Notes under the pieces: generated by a model
The model's input: the letters and a program-made list of their open reading frames with translations, nothing else
Database searches by the model: none
What the model was told of the DNA's origin: nothing
Made by a program: the position numbers and the translations under genes
Origin: Cyanodermella asteris
Taxonomy: Eukaryota > Ascomycota > Lecanoromycetes > Ostropales > Stictidaceae
Assembly: GCA_900618795.1 (NCBI GenBank)
Contig: UYJD01000001.1
Location: 2,943,192-3,005,137, forward strand
Length of the DNA: 61,946 nt
Reading direction: 5' to 3'
Shown here: one piece after another, positions 61,876 through 61,946 of the stretch
Numbering within the stretch: the stretch's first letter is position 1
Layout: every line of letters starts with the position of its first letter

Positions 61876-61946
61876 ATCAAGGATCAGCAAGTACGGAGGT
61901 ACGGACGGCGGAGTCAGACTCCGAGGAGAGCTAGGAGAGTGGGGAG

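Noticed and set aside
1-61946. Biosynthetic cluster, transposon, CRISPR array or viral insertion
   Set aside because: No polyketide or peptide synthase, terpene cyclase, transposase, reverse transcriptase, terminal repeats or spaced direct repeats were seen; genes are a mix of housekeeping and secreted functions.

Overview
The window looks like nuclear DNA of a filamentous ascomycete (Pezizomycotina). The genes are separate and monocistronic, lie on both strands, and carry short GT-AG introns of about 44-120 bp with GTAAGT-like donors. They encode typical fungal products: Sec62, Imp2, uS4m/Nam9, La protein, a PTEN-type phosphatase, sedolisin, GH79 and GH106 hydrolases, and a seven-helix 'fungal rhodopsin' membrane protein. 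The gene complement feels Dothideomycete-like, but that placement is an impression without a search. I saw no transposon, CRISPR array, convincing tRNA or rRNA gene, or virus-like element. All exon junctions are my own reading of splice signals and reading frame.

Layout. 0.1-5.9 kb: an EEF1AKMT4-like methyltransferase, a dynamin/SLIP-GC-like GTPase whose G1 and G4 lysines are lost, and a single-pass Ser/Thr-rich membrane protein. 6.3-9.4 kb: three minus-strand genes, a GDSL-free alpha/beta hydrolase flanked by two small secreted proteins that share a four-cysteine pattern. 10.9-17.6 kb: a second single-pass membrane protein, a membrane-anchored carboxylesterase, and an AidB-type acyl-CoA dehydrogenase ending in a peroxisomal SRL signal. 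18.9-22.9 kb: two unrecognised disordered proteins. 25.1-31.9 kb: a secreted sedolisin, a small Cys-containing protein with a broken frame, and a secreted GH106-type rhamnosidase. 32.9-47.7 kb: a housekeeping block of Sec62, Imp2, an atypical hexokinase, PTEN, Gemin2/Brr1, a CECR5-like HAD protein, an alpha/beta hydrolase with a broken frame, La, and mitochondrial ribosomal protein uS4m. 48.7-61.9 kb: a 1,822-residue nucleotidyltransferase-like/ankyrin protein, a secreted GH79 glycosidase, a Pth11/rhodopsin-like seven-helix protein, and a divergent pair of related small proteins, one intracellular and one with a signal sequence.

Working together. The sedolisin, GH106, GH79, secreted cysteine proteins and seven-helix membrane protein fit a fungus that feeds on or lives in plant material. 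They are scattered among housekeeping genes and do not form one obvious cluster. No biosynthetic backbone enzyme is present. The best candidates for something undescribed are the four-cysteine secreted pair, the divergent small-protein pair, the pseudo-GTPase and the nucleotidyltransferase-ankyrin giant. Two genes each lack a single base, in both cases repairable by one extra G in a G run, so assembly error must be excluded before they are called pseudogenes.
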